A stretch of DNA of 64,000 nucleotides, from NCBI RefSeq assembly GCF_020405185.1, contig NZ_CP084463.1:1984001-2048000 (forward strand), written 5' to 3'. Positions 29,213-38,314 of this stretch are shown piece by piece. The position numbers and the translations under genes were made by a program. Each line of letters begins with the position of its first letter. Within the stretch, counting starts at the first letter, position 1. A model generated the notes under the pieces. The model did no database searches. It was given only the letters and a program-made list of their open reading frames with translations, and was not told the DNA's origin. This stretch comes from Halomicrobium salinisoli. Its GTDB lineage: Archaea; Halobacteriota; Halobacteria; Halobacteriales; Haloarculaceae.

Positions 29213-29300
29213 ACGAGTCCTCTGGTGTGGTCCCGTCCAAAAGCTTGCGCTAGGAACGAACGTGAGTACGTGTGCCGCTACTGCAACGGGAATCAAGACC
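29213..29300. other. short non-coding flank of the hairpin element
   Basis: Together with 29301-29807 this makes a gene-free interval of about 595 bp. This part holds only the probable promoter of the leftward gene at 29212. Confidence 0.4.
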
Positions 29301-29684
29301 AGCCAGAAAGCCCCCGGTCGCTCCGGTCGAGGGACTCGCTGCGCGCTTCCCTCACTCCGTTCGGTCCAGTGCTTGCGTCGTCCGTCTTCCCGGAGCGACC
29401 GGCCCCTTTCAGTCCCACCCAATGCTGGTTGGACAATCCAGGCTGGGTGGGACTGAAAGGGGCGGCTGGCTAAACGAAAGCAGCCGAAGTCGCCCGAAAG
29501 AGCTGCGCTCTTTCGGGATGATGAAAATCGCCTCCGGCGATTTTCAGATCACAAGGACCGCAACGGAGTGAGGACCGCAGCGAGGTCGTTCGAAAGACGC
29601 CTCCGGCGTCTTTCGTGATGACGAGAGACGGCTTCGCCGTCTCTCGAACCACTCCCGAGTTTAGCCAGCCGGGGCTTTCTGGCT
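29301..29684. repeat. 384-bp non-coding element: nested perfect hairpins between terminal inverted repeats
   Basis: The ends are inverted repeats, AGCCAGAAAGCCCCCGG (29301-29317) and CCGGGGCTTTCTGGCT (29669-29684). Inside are CCGGTCGCTCCGG/CCGGAGCGACCGG (29314-29326, 29390-29402) and a 20-bp perfect inverted repeat GCCCCTTTCAGTCCCACCCA (29402-29421, 29444-29463). Four 10-bp hairpins follow: CCCGAAAGAG (29493-29517), GAAAATCGCC (29523-29545), GAAAGACGCC (29592-29614) and GAGAGACGGC (29623-29645), the last three with TCC or TTC loops. No protein is encoded. It resembles a MITE or REP-type element; the TGGGTGGGACTGAAAGGGGC unit recalls repeats seen in other haloarchaeal genomes. Confidence 0.75.
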
Positions 29685-29807
29685 GTTCACGGAAGCGGTA
29701 GCGTCGTCGATCGAATCACACGCAGATCAAACTACAGTCGCTAGAACGGCGTTCGGTTGGACATCGCTGACAGAACCCCTAAGGCCCGTTCGTCCTAACC
29801 CCGGACT

Positions 29808-30686
29808 ATGACTCAGGCGCTCGTCATCGCGGCCCACGGGTCGCACCTCAACGCGGAGTCGTCGACGCCGACGTTCGATCACGCGGACACCATCCGCGCG
29901 ACGGGGGCGTTCGACGAGGTCCGCGAGGCCTTCTGGAAGGAGGAGCCCCACTTCAGGGAGGCGCTGCGGGTGGTCGACGCCGACGAGGTGTACCTCGTGC
30001 CGCTGTTCATCTCGGAGGGGTACTTCACGGAGCAGGTGATCCCGCGGGAGTTCCGCCTGGAGGAGTGGGACCCCGAGCTGTGGGACTCGGACGGGACCAG
30101 CGCGACGCACGCAACGCTCCGGGCCGAAGACACCGGCCAGACCGTCCACTACTGCGGGCCGGTCGGAACCCACGACTCGATGAGCGACGTCATCGTCCGG
30201 CGCGCGGAGTCGGTGACGGGCGACGACGACGTCGGCGACGGGTTCGGCCTGGCCGTGGTCGGCCACGGGACCGAGCGCAACGAGAACTCGGCAAAGGCCA
30301 TCGAGTACCACGCCGACCGGATCCGCGAGAGCGGCCGGTTCGACGAGGTGAAGGCGCTGTTCATGGACGAGGAACCCGAGGTCGACGACGTCACGGACTT
30401 CTTCGAGAGCGACGACGTCGTCGTGGTCCCGCTGTTCGTCGCGGACGGCTACCACACGCAGGAGGACATCCCCGAGGACATGGGGCTGACCGACGACTAC
30501 CGGACGGGCTGGGACACGCCCGCAGAGGTCGATGGCCACCGCATCTGGTACTCCGGCGCGGTGGGGACCGAGCCGCTGATGGCCGACGTGGTGCTCGAGC
30601 GGGCCGCGGACGCCGGGGCGGACGTCGAAGGGGCCATCGAGCGCGTGAAGGCGGAGACCAGCGGCTCGCCGGCGACGGGCGACTGA
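29808..30686 (+). CDS. CbiX/SirB-type chelatase family protein, two-domain
   Basis: A 292-aa tandem of two CbiX-like domains. The first starts MTQALVIAAHGSHLNAESST with the catalytic-type His in AAHGSHLN. The second starts near residue 145 with LAVVGHGTERNENSAKAI. PLFISEGYFTEQ and PLFVADGYHTQEDIP are equivalent segments of the two halves. The family inserts Co2+ or Fe2+ into sirohydrochlorin for cobalamin or siroheme. It is immediately followed by a DR2241-like gene, a pairing I recall as recurrent in haloarchaea. A TATA-like CCCTAAGG lies about 30 bp before the ATG (leaderless). Confidence 0.85.
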   Translation: MTQALVIAAHGSHLNAESSTPTFDHADTIRATGAFDEVREAFWKEEPHFREALRVVDADEVYLVPLFISEGYFTEQVIPREFRLEEWDPELWDSDGTSATHATLRAEDTGQTVHYCGPVGTHDSMSDVIVRRAESVTGDDDVGDGFGLAVVGHGTERNENSAKAIEYHADRIRESGRFDEVKALFMDEEPEVDDVTDFFESDDVVVVPLFVADGYHTQEDIPEDMGLTDDYRTGWDTPAEVDGHRIWYSGAVGTEPLMADVVLERAADAGADVEGAIERVKAETSGSPATGD

Positions 30687-30716
30687 GAGAGCGATGCGTA
30701 TTCGACACGACGACTC

Positions 30717-31808
30717 ATGACAACCATGCACGACTCGCAGGTGGCGGCGGTGGCCGAGGCGGCCGCCGACGGGATCGACTTCGACGGGCTCCGGGTGCGG
30801 GCCGACGGCGACGAGTACCGCGTCGCCGCCGACGGAACGGAGACGACCGTCGACGAGGACGGCCTCGGATCCGTCCTCGCAGAGCACGCCGACTACGCGA
30901 CGAACTGGTACTTCTGGCACGCGACGGCGCCGCAGGCGGAGCCCAGATGGGCGTACCTCCGGTGGCTGGAGCGGTCCGACGAGCTGTCGGTCCCCGAGCG
31001 CTACGACGCGCTCCGGGAGGGCGTCACTCGCTCGTGGGGCCAGCTACGGATCACGGCGACGGTCGACGAGGACGGCCGGCGCCGCTACGCCCTCCGCAAC
31101 GAGGAGGACGCTGGCGTCCCGGACGGCGAGCTGACGACCTACGAGGACCCACAGGAGGCCCGCTCGCTGGCCAAGCGGGACGACGACGGGAAGTACCGCC
31201 CGCTGAAGACCGCCCCGACGCTCCGGACGGGGTGGCGCTTCGCCGGCCTCTCGGCGGCGGGCCTGGTCGAGGCAGTCGACTACTTCTACCCCGCGACGGT
31301 CGCCAACTGGCATCGGGAGCGCGAGGGCGAACTGGACGTCGACCACTGGCGGGAGACCATGGAGCGCCAGACCGGCATGTTCGGCCTCATCAAGACCTGG
31401 GACCGCAACGAGGGCCACGAGCACGTCGACTGGGTCGCCGAGGCCTGCTGCGTCGACTCCCAGTGCGTCAAGCGCCGGGAGTGGCAGTACGACGAGGAGA
31501 CCGACCTCGACGTGGACGGCGGCGACGGCCACTTCCCCTGCCGCGAGCCGTGTTCGGTGGTCGTCTCCGCCGCGCGCAAGTGGACCAAGCTCGAGGCCGA
31601 GGAGCCGCAGACCTACGAGTTCGAGCTGACGCCCAGCGAGAAGGAGCAGATCGAGGCGATCATCGACGCCGTCGCGGACGGCGAGACCGAGGCGATCCGC
31701 GAGGCCGACGTCTACGAGGGGGCGAACCGCTACCGGGCGCGGTTCCTCCGGGCGAAGCTGTTCGACGAGGACGGCGACCTCGCCGGCGTCGAGACCGACC
31801 GGGAGTGA
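30717..31808 (+). CDS. DR2241 family protein, likely Fe-S binding
   Basis: A 363-aa protein of the family named after Deinococcus DR2241, usually encoded beside CbiX. Four to five cysteines cluster late in the protein: EACCVDSQCVKRREW (about residue 243) and FPCREPCSVVV (about 275), a spacing that suggests an iron-sulfur cluster. The second of the two close starts (30717, 30726) is equally possible. It lies 30 bp downstream of the chelatase gene and is presumably cotranscribed. Exact function is unknown; the context points to tetrapyrrole or cobamide metabolism. Confidence 0.82.
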   Translation: MTTMHDSQVAAVAEAAADGIDFDGLRVRADGDEYRVAADGTETTVDEDGLGSVLAEHADYATNWYFWHATAPQAEPRWAYLRWLERSDELSVPERYDALREGVTRSWGQLRITATVDEDGRRRYALRNEEDAGVPDGELTTYEDPQEARSLAKRDDDGKYRPLKTAPTLRTGWRFAGLSAAGLVEAVDYFYPATVANWHREREGELDVDHWRETMERQTGMFGLIKTWDRNEGHEHVDWVAEACCVDSQCVKRREWQYDEETDLDVDGGDGHFPCREPCSVVVSAARKWTKLEAEEPQTYEFELTPSEKEQIEAIIDAVADGETEAIREADVYEGANRYRARFLRAKLFDEDGDLAGVETDRE

Positions 31809-31827
31809 CGGACGCGCGGAGTCCCGT

Positions 31828-32403
31828 TCAGCCGCCGTCGCCGCGCGCGCCGGCGGCCGCGTAGAGCCCGGCGAGGACGGTCAGCGCGACGACGCCGGCG
31901 CCGATCCGGACGGCCGTCGACTGGACGAAGGCGGCCGCCATCGCGGCGACGAACAGCGACAGCCCGCCGAGCAGGAAGACGGAGCGTTCGCCGTCCAGCA
32001 GCGAGCCCGCCGCGTCCTCGTCGGTCCCGGCGTCGGGCTGGGGTTGCGCGAGCGACTCGTCGACCCGGACCTCCTCCTGCTCGTCGGCCGGTTCGGTGAT
32101 CCGGACGTCCACGTAGCGCGTCTCGGCGCCGTAGCCCGTCGCTATCTTGAGCTTCCCGAAGACCGACCCGTCTTCGCGGAGGGAGACGCCGACCGGCCGC
32201 TGGGAGTCGGCGTCAACGTAGTGGTTGGTCGCCTCGATCGTCGCGATCTCCGAGAGCGCGTCGTCCAGGTGGAGGTGGACGTGGACCGGTTCGCCGTGAT
32301 TGATCAACCGGACGTCGAAGGAGTCGTCGGTCTCGAACGAGGCGGGCACCTCGAGCGAGTGCAGCGACTGCCGGTTGACGTGCACGGGGAGCGTGTCTGG
32401 CAC
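31828..32403 (-). CDS. haloarchaeal membrane-anchored protein of unknown function
   Basis: A 191-aa protein. Residues 1-110 form a beta-rich soluble domain (LEVPASFETDDSFDVRLINH, then VHVHLHLDDALSEIATIEAT) that looks like an immunoglobulin-type fold. An acidic linker follows. Two C-terminal hydrophobic helices (FLLGGLSLFVAAMAAAFV and GAGVVALTVLAGLYAAAG) anchor it. The GTG at 32403 is preferred because CCTTTTTCTACC, about 28 bp upstream, fits a TATA box; the longer frame from 32442 would cover it. No precise function is known. Confidence 0.75.
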   Translation of the reverse strand: MPDTLPVHVNRQSLHSLEVPASFETDDSFDVRLINHGEPVHVHLHLDDALSEIATIEATNHYVDADSQRPVGVSLREDGSVFGKLKIATGYGAETRYVDVRITEPADEQEEVRVDESLAQPQPDAGTDEDAAGSLLDGERSVFLLGGLSLFVAAMAAAFVQSTAVRIGAGVVALTVLAGLYAAAGARGDGG

Positions 32404-32523
32404 GGCCGGGTGTGTGTGACGCCGGTAGAAAAAGGTTGACACTGTTGTTCAGGCCGCCGGCCGGGAGAAAGCAACTCGTCCCGCCGCAGTCCGGCGATCA
32501 GGCCGGACCGAACGCGGCGTCGG

Positions 32524-32718
32524 CTAGGCCGGGGTCTCCTCGCGCATGTCCGGCGGCAGCAGGTTCGGGATGCCGTCCTCGATGGGGTAGGTCTCGCCGC
32601 ACTCCGTACACACGAGTTGCCCCGAGAGGATCTCGCCGTCGTCCTCCTCGTCGACCTCCAGCTCGAGCTCCTGCTTGTCCAGCGGACAGCAGACGATGTC
32701 CATCAGGTCCCGCTTCAT
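32524..32718 (-). CDS. Trm112-like methyltransferase partner protein
   Basis: A 64-aa zinc-ribbon protein starting MKRDLMDIVCCPLDKQELEL, with a second cysteine pair in LVCTECGETYPIEDGIPNLL. This is the Trm112/YbaR layout. Archaeal Trm112 activates several methyltransferases that act on tRNA, rRNA and release factor. It lies just downstream of purA in the same direction, an arrangement I recall from other haloarchaea. Confidence 0.88.
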   Translation of the reverse strand: MKRDLMDIVCCPLDKQELELEVDEEDDGEILSGQLVCTECGETYPIEDGIPNLLPPDMREETPA

Positions 32719-32798
32719 GCCTCGCCGTCCGTCCGGGCCGGTGAAAAGCGTGCCGGGTCGCCCCAGCGGGACGGCGACGGCCAGCGAGCCCGACGGGG

Positions 32799-34160
32799 TC
32801 AGAACGGGCGCTCGCGGACGACCGTCTCGGACCGGCCCGGTCCGACGCCGACGGCGTAGATGGGCACGTCGACCTCGTCGCTGACGTACTCGAGGTAGGT
32901 CCGCGCTTCCTCGGGCAGGGCCTCGTAGCCCTCGTCGGCGACCTCGGCCCAGTCGACCTCGGGCCAGCCGTCGAAGGTGCGGAAGGAGGGCTCGCAGTCG
33001 CCCCACTGCTCGGTCGTCGCGGGCAGGGTGAGGAGCTCCTCGCCGTCCAGCGTGTACGAGTGGGCGGCCTTCACCTCGTCGAGGCCGGCGAGCGTGTCGA
33101 CGTGGTTGACGGCCAGGCCGGTGAACGACGACACGCGGCTGGCGTGGCGCAGCATGGGCACGTCGAGCCAGCCGACCCGCCGGGGCCGGCCCGTGACGGT
33201 GCCGTACTCGTCGCCCGCCTCGCGGATGTAGGTGGCCAGTTCTTCCTCCCGCTCGCCGGCGTCCCCGTCGTAACCGGGCGTGTCGCCCTCGACGCCGGCG
33301 AGTTCGGTCGGCATCGGACCGCTGCCCACGCGCGTGAGGTAGGCCTTGACGATGCCGATGACCTCGCCGTCGCCGACGACGCCCGGACCGAGACCGGTCC
33401 CGGTGCAGGCGCCGCCGGCCGTCGGGTTCGAGGACGTGACGTACGGGTAGTTGCCGTGGTCGATGTCGATGACGGTCCCCTGGGCGCCCTCCAGCATCAC
33501 GTTCTCGCCGTCGTCGATCCGGTCGGAGAGGAACTTCCCGGCGTTGACGAGCATGTCCTCGTTCTCGAGGCGCCGGCCGTACTCGCGGTACTCCTCGTAC
33601 AGCGCGTCGACGTCGAACTCCTCGCCGACCTCGACGCCCAGAACGTCCTCGGCGAGGGCGCGCTTCAGCGGGACGACGTACTCCAGGCGCTCGCGGAGGA
33701 CGTCGGGGTCGGTGAGGTCGCCGATCCGGACGCCGCGCCGGCCGGCCTTGTCCTCGTAGGTCGGACCGATGCCGCGGCCGGTCGTGCCGACCTCGTTGTC
33801 GTCCTCGCTCTTGACGTCCTCCTCGATGCCGTCGAGGACGCGGTGGTACGGGAAGATGACGTGGGCGCGTCGGGCGACGCGGATTTCGGGATCCAGTCCG
33901 CGGTCGCGCAGCGTGTCGATCTCGTCGAACAGCGTCCGCGGATTGACGACGCACCCGTTGCCGAGCACGCCGGTCTTGCCGCGGATGGCCCCGCTCGGGA
34001 CGAGGGAGAGCTTGTACTCCTCGCCTTCGTGGACGACGGTGTGGCCGGCGTTGTCGCCGCCCTGGTACCGGGCGACGACGTCCGCCGCGTCGCCGTACAG
34101 GTCGACGACGCCGCCCTTCCCCTCGTCGCCGAGCTGCGAGCCGACGATTGTTACGGTCAT
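32799..34160 (-). CDS. purA: adenylosuccinate synthetase
   Basis: A 453-aa enzyme that joins IMP and aspartate with GTP to form adenylosuccinate, the first committed step to AMP. The P-loop is GSQLGDEGKGG near residue 8. NAGHTVVHEGEEYKL (about 40), the TTGRGIGPTYEDKAGRRGVR segment (about 120) and AVNHVDTLAGLDEVK (about 345) are family landmarks. The ATG at 34160 is chosen over the GTG one codon upstream. It is divergent from the regulator at 34368. Confidence 0.96.
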   Translation of the reverse strand: MTVTIVGSQLGDEGKGGVVDLYGDAADVVARYQGGDNAGHTVVHEGEEYKLSLVPSGAIRGKTGVLGNGCVVNPRTLFDEIDTLRDRGLDPEIRVARRAHVIFPYHRVLDGIEEDVKSEDDNEVGTTGRGIGPTYEDKAGRRGVRIGDLTDPDVLRERLEYVVPLKRALAEDVLGVEVGEEFDVDALYEEYREYGRRLENEDMLVNAGKFLSDRIDDGENVMLEGAQGTVIDIDHGNYPYVTSSNPTAGGACTGTGLGPGVVGDGEVIGIVKAYLTRVGSGPMPTELAGVEGDTPGYDGDAGEREEELATYIREAGDEYGTVTGRPRRVGWLDVPMLRHASRVSSFTGLAVNHVDTLAGLDEVKAAHSYTLDGEELLTLPATTEQWGDCEPSFRTFDGWPEVDWAEVADEGYEALPEEARTYLEYVSDEVDVPIYAVGVGPGRSETVVRERPF

Positions 34161-34367
34161 CACGGGTGGATTCCGCCCATCGTGGTAAACAGATTACGGT
34201 CGCGCGCGGCCGATCCGGGGACCGTGTGAGGACCGTGCGCGCCACGACACCTTTAAGCACACCTGCTGAGAACTCTCGAATCAGGCCCGGGTCGAGGGGG
34301 GTTCCGGCCGACGGTACCCCCTTCGACAGCAACTTTTAAATCCCGCAAACACAAGTTAACAATTGCC

Positions 34368-34673
34368 ATGATAGACAGGCTTGAGAAGGAAGTGGACATG
34401 TTGGAGCGCCACCTCCAGGTGCTCCGGATGGTGATCGAGAACGAGCCGATCGGCATCGTCAAGATGTCCAACGAGACGGGCTACCCCCATCACAAAGTTC
34501 GCTACTCGCTGCGCGTCCTCGAGGAAGAGAACCTCATCGAGCCCTCCAGCCAGGGTGCGATCACGACCGAGCAGACCTCCGAGTTCGTCAACGACCTCGA
34601 CGACAAGATCGACGAGATCATCGACAAGCTCGAGGGGATGAAGATCGAGGACGCGGCGGAGATCGAAGGCTGA
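34368..34673 (+). CDS. small winged-helix transcriptional regulator
   Basis: A 101-aa protein. The first 25 residues are helical (MIDRLEKEVDMLERHLQVLR). They are followed by a winged helix (PIGIVKMSNETGYPHHKVRY, then SLRVLEEENLIEPS) and a C-terminal helix (DLDDKIDEIIDKLEGMKIED) that may mediate dimerisation. It matches the kind of short archaeal regulator grouped in COG3388. A TATA box ACTTTTAAATCC lies about 28 bp upstream, so the transcript is leaderless. Its target is unknown; it is divergent from purA. Confidence 0.82.
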   Translation: MIDRLEKEVDMLERHLQVLRMVIENEPIGIVKMSNETGYPHHKVRYSLRVLEEENLIEPSSQGAITTEQTSEFVNDLDDKIDEIIDKLEGMKIEDAAEIEG

Positions 34674-34685
34674 CTTCGTTCGGCG

Positions 34686-37442
34686 CTACAGTTCCGGTAC
34701 GGCGAGGTGGAACTCCTGGTTTCTGGCCTCGACGAGACACAGGTGGAAGCCGCTCTTCCGCGAGAGGTTCACGAAGCTCTTGCGCTTGTCGCGGCTGAAC
34801 AGTCCGCTGGACGTCTCCTCTTCTGCTGTCTCGAGGGCGCCGGGCTCGAAGAAGCTCTCGGTCACCAGGAAGGCCCCGGCCAGCGAGTCGCTGGACCCGC
34901 CGACCTGCTCGGCCCGCGTGACCAGCTCGGTCATCATCGACTGCGTCGCCGGGTCCCGCGAGTCGTTGATGTTGGCCACGACCAGCGGGTTGCCCATCCG
35001 GTCGCGGACGACGACGTCGAACTGCACCTGGGTCCGCTGGGTCTCGCCGTCCTCCGTGTACTCGACGCTGATCTGACCGTTGAGTTCGGCGCGGTCGACC
35101 TTCGGGAGCGCGTCGTAGAGGTCGGTCATCGTGTCGGCGTTGCCCGTGTCGCGGATCTCGTACAGCAGGTTCCGGACCAGCCAGTCGACGAACCGATAGC
35201 GGACGGTCCCCCGGAGGAAGTCGTCGAAGGCGCGGTCGCCGACGGCGGCCGAGTCGGCGTCGAACTGGGTGTGGTACTCCAGCCGGAGGTTCGAGTCGAC
35301 CGTCGACCGGTCGGCGTCGCCGGCGTGGGCGGTCTCGAGCGTCGCCTCCCCCTTCGAGTCGTAGCGGACGAAGAGGTTCGTCCGGTCGATGGCCTCGCCG
35401 GGACCCAGGCGCGTCTCCGCGCCGGCCGTCGCGCTGTCCTCGGCGAGTTCGTCGACCCGGCGCTCGAGGCGCTCGATCTCGTCGCGGGCCTCGCTCAGGT
35501 CGGCCTGGAGCTCGTCGCGCTCGGCCGCCAGATCGTCGCGCTCCTCGCGCAGCTGGTCACGCTCGGACTCGACGCGCGCGAGTTCGCTCTCCAGGTCGTC
35601 CGCCCGCTCGCGGGCGGCCTCGAGGTCGGCCCGGAGGTCCTCGTCGGGAGCGGCCGTCGACCGGCCGGTGTCGGCGGCCGCAGCGTCGGTCGCCGCCGGC
35701 TCGCCCGCGTCCGCCGGCTCGCTCGTCCGCTCCGGGCCGGCGTCCGCGGTCCCGGTCGGCTCGGCTCCCGCCTCGCGAGCGGGCGCGCCGGCGGACTCGG
35801 TGCCGGCCGATCGGCCGTCCGTCGTGGAGGGGCCGGCGTCGGCGTCCTCCGTCACGGCGCCGTTCTCTCCGGCGGATTCCGGCGGGGCGCGGGGAACGCC
35901 GGCGCTCGCGGCCTCGGTCTGCGCCGGGTCGAGCGAGGGGATCGAACGGACCTCGAGGTCGGCGGCACCGCCGGCGCCCCCGGCCGCCGGTCCAGCGTCG
36001 CCCGACCCGGCGCCGCCGTCGCCCGGCGACTGGCCAGACGAGCCGTCGACCGGGGCGGACCCACCGCCGGCCGACGGCTGCGTCCGATCCGCCGCCGTCG
36101 GGCCCCGGTCCCGGTCCGTCGAGGCCGGCGCCCCGCCGGCGTCGGTCGCCGAACCCGACTGCGACCGCTCGGGGCTCCGTCGCTCGGCCGCCTCGGTCCG
36201 CGCCTCTGACTCCGTCGCGCGGTCCCCGCCGCTCCCGGTCGGCTGTCGGCCCTCGTCGGGCCGGCTGACGCCGGCGTCGCCGGCCCGCTGGTCGTCGGTC
36301 CGCGCGCCGCGGTCGGCTCCGCGCCGCCGGCTTTCCTCGCGGGCCTCCGTCCCGTCCGCGACGGATCGGTCGGTAGCGTCCTCGTCGGTCGCCGCCGACT
36401 GGTCCGCCGGCTCCCGGCCGCCGGACTCGGGGCGCGACTCCGACCGTCCGCTCCGTGCGGTCGAGTCGTCCCTCGCGGACGCCGACTCGTCGCTCGGCGA
36501 CGGCTCGCGCGCGGACGGATCGCCCGTCTCGCTCCCGGCGTCGGCCCCGGCCTCGCGACCGGACGTCTCGGTCGACTCGCCGACGCTCGATCGATCACGT
36601 CCGGCGGAGCGGCCCCCGGCGGCCTTCGCGCCCGCGGGCGCGCTGCCCGCGTCGACGCCCGTCGGCGACCCCGGCCCGTCGCCGGGCTCGTCGGTGGTCG
36701 ACCGGGCGGACTCGCCGGCGCCGGTCCCCGAGACCGCACCCGTCGAGCCGTCGACGGAGCTGTCGGCCCCGGCGTTCCCGCCCGGCGTGGAATCGCCGGT
36801 CGCACCGGCGGACGTGCCGGTCGACCCCTCGCCGCCGGCCGTCGAGCCGGCCTCGGGCGCGTCGGAGCCGACGTCGCCCTCGCCGCCGGCCGCACTCCCG
36901 CCGGAGTCCGGGATGTCGATCACGTCCACCTCGGCCGGGCGGACCTCGAAGATGCCGACCTCGTCGTTGGCCTGCTCGAAGGCCTCGTCGTCGGTGATCA
37001 GCCGCTCGGCGGCACCGACCCACGCGACGCTCATCGACCGGCCCTGGTGGTACACCTGGTAGTAGTCCCCCGAGAGGACGTTCTCGCTGAGTTCGACGTA
37101 GCCGGTGAACCCGCCGTCCGAGAGCGTCCGGTCGACGTCGGCGATGGGCGTGTCTTCCGTGTAGTACTTCGCGCGGACCTCGTCGGACCGCTCCTGCATC
37201 AACGCGAGGAGCGGGAGCGCCCGGTGGGGCGCCCGCCGCGCCGTCCCGTCGGCGCCCTCGTAGTCCTCGATCGAACCCTCGAGGACGCCGACGACGGACC
37301 CGCCCAGCATGAACAGTTTCGCGGGACCGCTCGTGACGACGCCGGAGAAGTCGTCGTCCGCGAGGTCTCGCAGGCCGTCGTACCCGCCGGAGAAGGGCAC
37401 CGTCTCCCAGTCGTCTACCTGCTCGACCGTGCGCGTAACCAT
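34686..37442 (-). CDS. large haloarchaeal protein with long disordered middle and coiled coil
   Basis: A 918-aa protein in three parts. Residues 1-165 are a globular domain (FSGVVTSGPAKLFMLGGSVV, then VLSGDYYQVYHQGRSMSVAW). Residues about 170-590 are low-complexity Gly/Ser/Thr/Glu/Asp/Arg with almost no hydrophobic residues. A coiled coil follows (ESERDQLREERDDLAAERDE, about 610-680), then a C-terminal alpha/beta domain (residues 690-918; VQFDVVVRDRMGNPLVVANI, then LVTRAEQVGGSSDSLAGAFL) that resembles a restriction-endonuclease-like or sensing core. No signal peptide or membrane segment is seen, so it is cytoplasmic. Function is unknown. The ordered ends are recognisably a conserved haloarchaeal type. 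Confidence 0.75.
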   Translation of the reverse strand: MVTRTVEQVDDWETVPFSGGYDGLRDLADDDFSGVVTSGPAKLFMLGGSVVGVLEGSIEDYEGADGTARRAPHRALPLLALMQERSDEVRAKYYTEDTPIADVDRTLSDGGFTGYVELSENVLSGDYYQVYHQGRSMSVAWVGAAERLITDDEAFEQANDEVGIFEVRPAEVDVIDIPDSGGSAAGGEGDVGSDAPEAGSTAGGEGSTGTSAGATGDSTPGGNAGADSSVDGSTGAVSGTGAGESARSTTDEPGDGPGSPTGVDAGSAPAGAKAAGGRSAGRDRSSVGESTETSGREAGADAGSETGDPSAREPSPSDESASARDDSTARSGRSESRPESGGREPADQSAATDEDATDRSVADGTEAREESRRRGADRGARTDDQRAGDAGVSRPDEGRQPTGSGGDRATESEARTEAAERRSPERSQSGSATDAGGAPASTDRDRGPTAADRTQPSAGGGSAPVDGSSGQSPGDGGAGSGDAGPAAGGAGGAADLEVRSIPSLDPAQTEAASAGVPRAPPESAGENGAVTEDADAGPSTTDGRSAGTESAGAPAREAGAEPTGTADAGPERTSEPADAGEPAATDAAAADTGRSTAAPDEDLRADLEAARERADDLESELARVESERDQLREERDDLAAERDELQADLSEARDEIERLERRVDELAEDSATAGAETRLGPGEAIDRTNLFVRYDSKGEATLETAHAGDADRSTVDSNLRLEYHTQFDADSAAVGDRAFDDFLRGTVRYRFVDWLVRNLLYEIRDTGNADTMTDLYDALPKVDRAELNGQISVEYTEDGETQRTQVQFDVVVRDRMGNPLVVANINDSRDPATQSMMTELVTRAEQVGGSSDSLAGAFLVTESFFEPGALETAEEETSSGLFSRDKRKSFVNLSRKSGFHLCLVEARNQEFHLAVPEL

Positions 37443-37590
37443 TAGTTGCCACAAGCCGGATGCGGGACAAATACTTTGCGCCCGAACCGGCCGCGAGGGC
37501 CCGGGTCGCGCGCGACCGTCCGGGCGCGAAGCGCGGCGGTCGCACCGACACTCCGACGGACCTTTGGGTCCCTGCGAAGTAGTCACGGAC

Positions 37591-37995
37591 ATGAACGAGG
37601 AGCGCGAGGAGCCGGGGTTGAGCGACCAGTACAGTCGGGCCAGCCCGTGGCCGCTGTTCGTCGCGCTGGGGCTGACGCTCTCGGAAGTGGGCGTGTTCAT
37701 CGACATCTTCCCGGTGGCGGTGTTCGGCCTGCTGCTGTTCGGCGGCAGCGTGGCGGGCATCCTCACGGAGTCGGGCTACGCCGAGCGGCCGTCGCCGGCG
37801 CTCGTGGCGCTGGGCGCCCTGCTCGGCGTCGCCGGGGTCGCGGTCGTCCTCTGGCAGGTGCCCCTCGCCGAGGTCACGCTCGCGAGCTTCGGGGAGAACG
37901 GGATCCTCTCGCGGGCGCTCGCGGTGATCGCCGCCGGCGTCATCATGGCCGTCGCCGGCATCGTCGCGTCGATCATGGAGCAGTCGGCGGCCTGA
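37591..37995 (+). CDS. membrane protein of the cytochrome oxidase cluster
   Basis: A 134-aa protein with a polar N-terminus (MNEEREEPGLSDQYSRASPW) and four hydrophobic helices. It belongs to a set of small proteins that accompany coxA in haloarchaea (DUF7541-like, from memory). It lies 79 bp before another small membrane-protein gene and about 500 bp before coxA in the same direction. A role in oxidase assembly or as an accessory subunit is inferred only from position. Confidence 0.75.
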   Translation: MNEEREEPGLSDQYSRASPWPLFVALGLTLSEVGVFIDIFPVAVFGLLLFGGSVAGILTESGYAERPSPALVALGALLGVAGVAVVLWQVPLAEVTLASFGENGILSRALAVIAAGVIMAVAGIVASIMEQSAA

Positions 37996-38074
37996 CGGGG
38001 CCGATCTCCGCGGCCGTTCGATCGGCGCCTAAAAACCGACGATTTATTAGTCCGCCTGGGCCCAACAGTCGTCC

Positions 38075-38314
38075 ATGGCACTCCTGGGCTTCGAGAAGGA
38101 CACCCTGCTCGACCTGACGGTGAACTTCATCCCGCTGGCGATCATCGCGTTCTTCGTCGGCGCGTTCGCCATCTTCCCGGCCTTCGGCTTCGATCCGGTG
38201 TTCAGTACGATCCAGTTCCTGCTGATGATCGGAATGTTCGCGGCCCTCGCCGTCCTGACTTACTACGCGGGACGGGCCGTCGAGAACGCCGAGAAGGGCA
38301 CCGAGCAGGAGTAG
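38075..38314 (+). CDS. small two-helix membrane protein of the cytochrome oxidase cluster
   Basis: A 79-aa protein starting MALLGFEKDTLLDLTVNFIP with two hydrophobic helices and a charged C-terminus (RAVENAEKGTEQE). It resembles the DUF6684-type proteins next to haloarchaeal coxA (name from memory). A TATA-like GATTTATTAG about 30 bp upstream suggests a leaderless message of its own. It may be a supernumerary oxidase subunit. Confidence 0.75.
   Translation: MALLGFEKDTLLDLTVNFIPLAIIAFFVGAFAIFPAFGFDPVFSTIQFLLMIGMFAALAVLTYYAGRAVENAEKGTEQE

Noticed and set aside
29301..29684. CRISPR array
   Set aside because: The repeats are inverted rather than direct, of several kinds and without unique spacers; no cas genes are present.
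35389..37062. 557-aa plus-strand frame opposite the disordered protein
   Set aside because: Ser/Ala/Pro-rich shadow of the low-complexity region; the minus-strand gene has conserved ends and a proper start.
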